From Meiothermus sp. (GTDB taxonomy: Bacteria > Deinococcota > Deinococci > Deinococcales > Thermaceae), in assembly GCA_026004095.1 (NCBI GenBank), contig BPIL01000009.1, positions 1 through 64,000 on the forward strand: a stretch of DNA of 64,000 nucleotides, in the 5' to 3' direction. Both the position numbers and the translations under genes were made by a program. Under the pieces are notes generated by a model that saw only the letters and a list, made by a program, of their open reading frames with translations, did no database searches and had not been told where the DNA came from. Of the stretch, positions 63,386-64,000 are shown piece after piece. Position 1 is the stretch's first letter. Each line of letters starts with the position of its first letter.

Positions 63386-64000
63386 TATTCGCACCTCACG
63401 GTCAGGATCAGGTGGGTCAGGGCGTAGGGAGGCACTACCCGGTCATCCCGGATGTAGTCGCTGTAGCGGTTGGTGGCCAGCACTGTGCTTCCGGCGGCCT
63501 GGCCGAGGCGAGGCCAGCCACTGCCGGTTGCGGTGGCGCTGGGAAAGGTGGCGCTCCAGGAGAGCTGGGGCGCACCGCAGAGCAAAGCGTCGTTGGCGCT
63601 GGCGAAGTTTACGTTGACAGTAAGTTGTGTTCCACAGTAGGAGGTCGTGTTGCAGTCCAGGTTGCCGGTCAGGGTGCGGCTTTTCTGCACACTCCCATCC
63701 CCCTGGGTGGTGGGGTTTTGCAAGAGGCTATCGAGGGTCTGGTTATTGATAATCCATGAACCCACGCCGATCTGCACCCGGGTACGCCCCAGCGCCGCCG
63801 CACCCTCGGCGGTCTTGTGGATGCCATAGAGGTCTACCCGGTAGGGTACGCTCAGAACCTTAGCAACCACCGGGACATTGACCACCTGTCCAGCGGCCAA
63901 GATAGCCTCGCTTTCAACCCCTCTGCTCTGGTAACGCACCCCGCTCGAGCCCGTATAAGTTAGGGACAGCAGGTTGAGGTTAGGTAGAGCAGATTCATGG
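63385..64000 (-). CDS. Pilin-operon protein, C-terminal part (cut by window edge)
   Basis: The minus frame is open to the right edge (205 residues seen): NLLSLTYTGSSGVRYQSRGV, then VGSWIINNQTLDSLLQNPTT and PPYALTHLILTVRCE. It has a beta-rich exported-type composition with a Cys pair (LDCNTTSYCGT). The N-terminal prepilin motif would lie outside. Operon position suggests another minor pilin. Confidence 0.6.
   Translation of the reverse strand, partial: HESALPNLNLLSLTYTGSSGVRYQSRGVESEAILAAGQVVNVPVVAKVLSVPYRVDLYGIHKTAEGAAALGRTRVQIGVGSWIINNQTLDSLLQNPTTQGDGSVQKSRTLTGNLDCNTTSYCGTQLTVNVNFASANDALLCGAPQLSWSATFPSATATGSGWPRLGQAAGSTVLATNRYSDYIRDDRVVPPYALTHLILTVRCE

Overview
The window is about 64 kb of GC-rich DNA (CTCGAG-rich, strong GC3 bias). 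It looks like part of a large conjugative or formerly conjugative plasmid, or an integrative element, of a Thermaceae-type bacterium (Meiothermus/Thermus lineage). The support is: a two-OB-fold SSB as in Deinococcus-Thermus, a ComZ/PilA-like minor pilin cluster, many leaderless genes whose -10 box (TANNNT) lies 6-9 nt before the start codon, and SNase, LRV-repeat and HoxX proteins. There is no rRNA, no recognisable insertion sequence and no CRISPR array. Nearly all genes read on the minus strand in tightly coupled operons with many ATGA overlaps.

Layout. 1-1.7 kb: partition genes parA and parB (parB cut by the left edge) and a DUF6876 gene. 1.77-3.2 kb: a plus-strand unit packed with perfect hairpins and ended by a TTCG-loop terminator, then remnants of a CCA-adding enzyme gene and a DUF4326 gene meeting head to head. 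3.2-6.9 kb: a hoxX operon (CO synthase for NiFe-hydrogenase maturation, plus an LRV protein and a secreted nuclease) divergent from a Crp/Fnr regulator. 6.9-13.8 kb: DNA-metabolism genes (UvrD-type helicase, NYN nuclease, SSB, ArdC-N-like protein, SLOG protein, truncated RtcB, second ParB). 13.9-14.05 kb: six 30-bp direct repeats, a candidate centromere or origin. 14-18.6 kb: a minus-strand operon of small accessory genes with tRNA-Trp, tRNA-Glu, a second tRNA-Trp and an unusual tRNA-like element between protein genes.

18.9-27 kb: mostly unknown accessory genes, including a tyrosine-recombinase-like protein lacking catalytic residues and a clear homologue of the anti-CRISPR AcrVA2. 26.3-34.7 kb: a divergent PRTRC cassette (proteins B, F-like, C and ParB) followed upstream by a plasmid-borne sliding clamp (DnaN), an SNF2-like helicase with zinc ribbon and a DUF6094 adenine methylase. 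34.8-38.2 kb: a SpoIIIAA/Ycf45-type ATPase, a membrane-anchored winged-helix protein and RNase HI.

38.2-55 kb: a type IV secretion locus: VirB1-like transglycosylase, exported proteins, VirD4, VirB6/TrbL, VirB5/TrbJ, VirB4, VirB3, VirB2, and divergently VirB10. A Fur-like regulator is divergent inside it, and a second hairpin-packed block (46.0-47.2 kb) sits between VirB4 and VirB5. 55.1-64 kb: pseudopilin genes, an LRV-repeat protein, a Gp37/Gp68-type protein with a frameshifted partner, a large lipoprotein and minor pilins, probably a surface or adhesion module for mating or DNA uptake.

The genes together suggest a self-maintaining mobile replicon: partition (ParAB, ParB2 with iterons, PRTRC-ParB), replication helpers (SSB, DnaN, helicases, RNase H), defence evasion (AcrVA2-like, possibly ArdC-like) and transfer (T4SS with pilins). 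A recurrent element near CAAAAACTTTTCG occurs at the promoters of ssb, parB2, hoxX and several transfer operons and may mark a plasmid-wide regulon. The most unusual signals are the two blocks in which almost all bases fall into short perfect hairpins.
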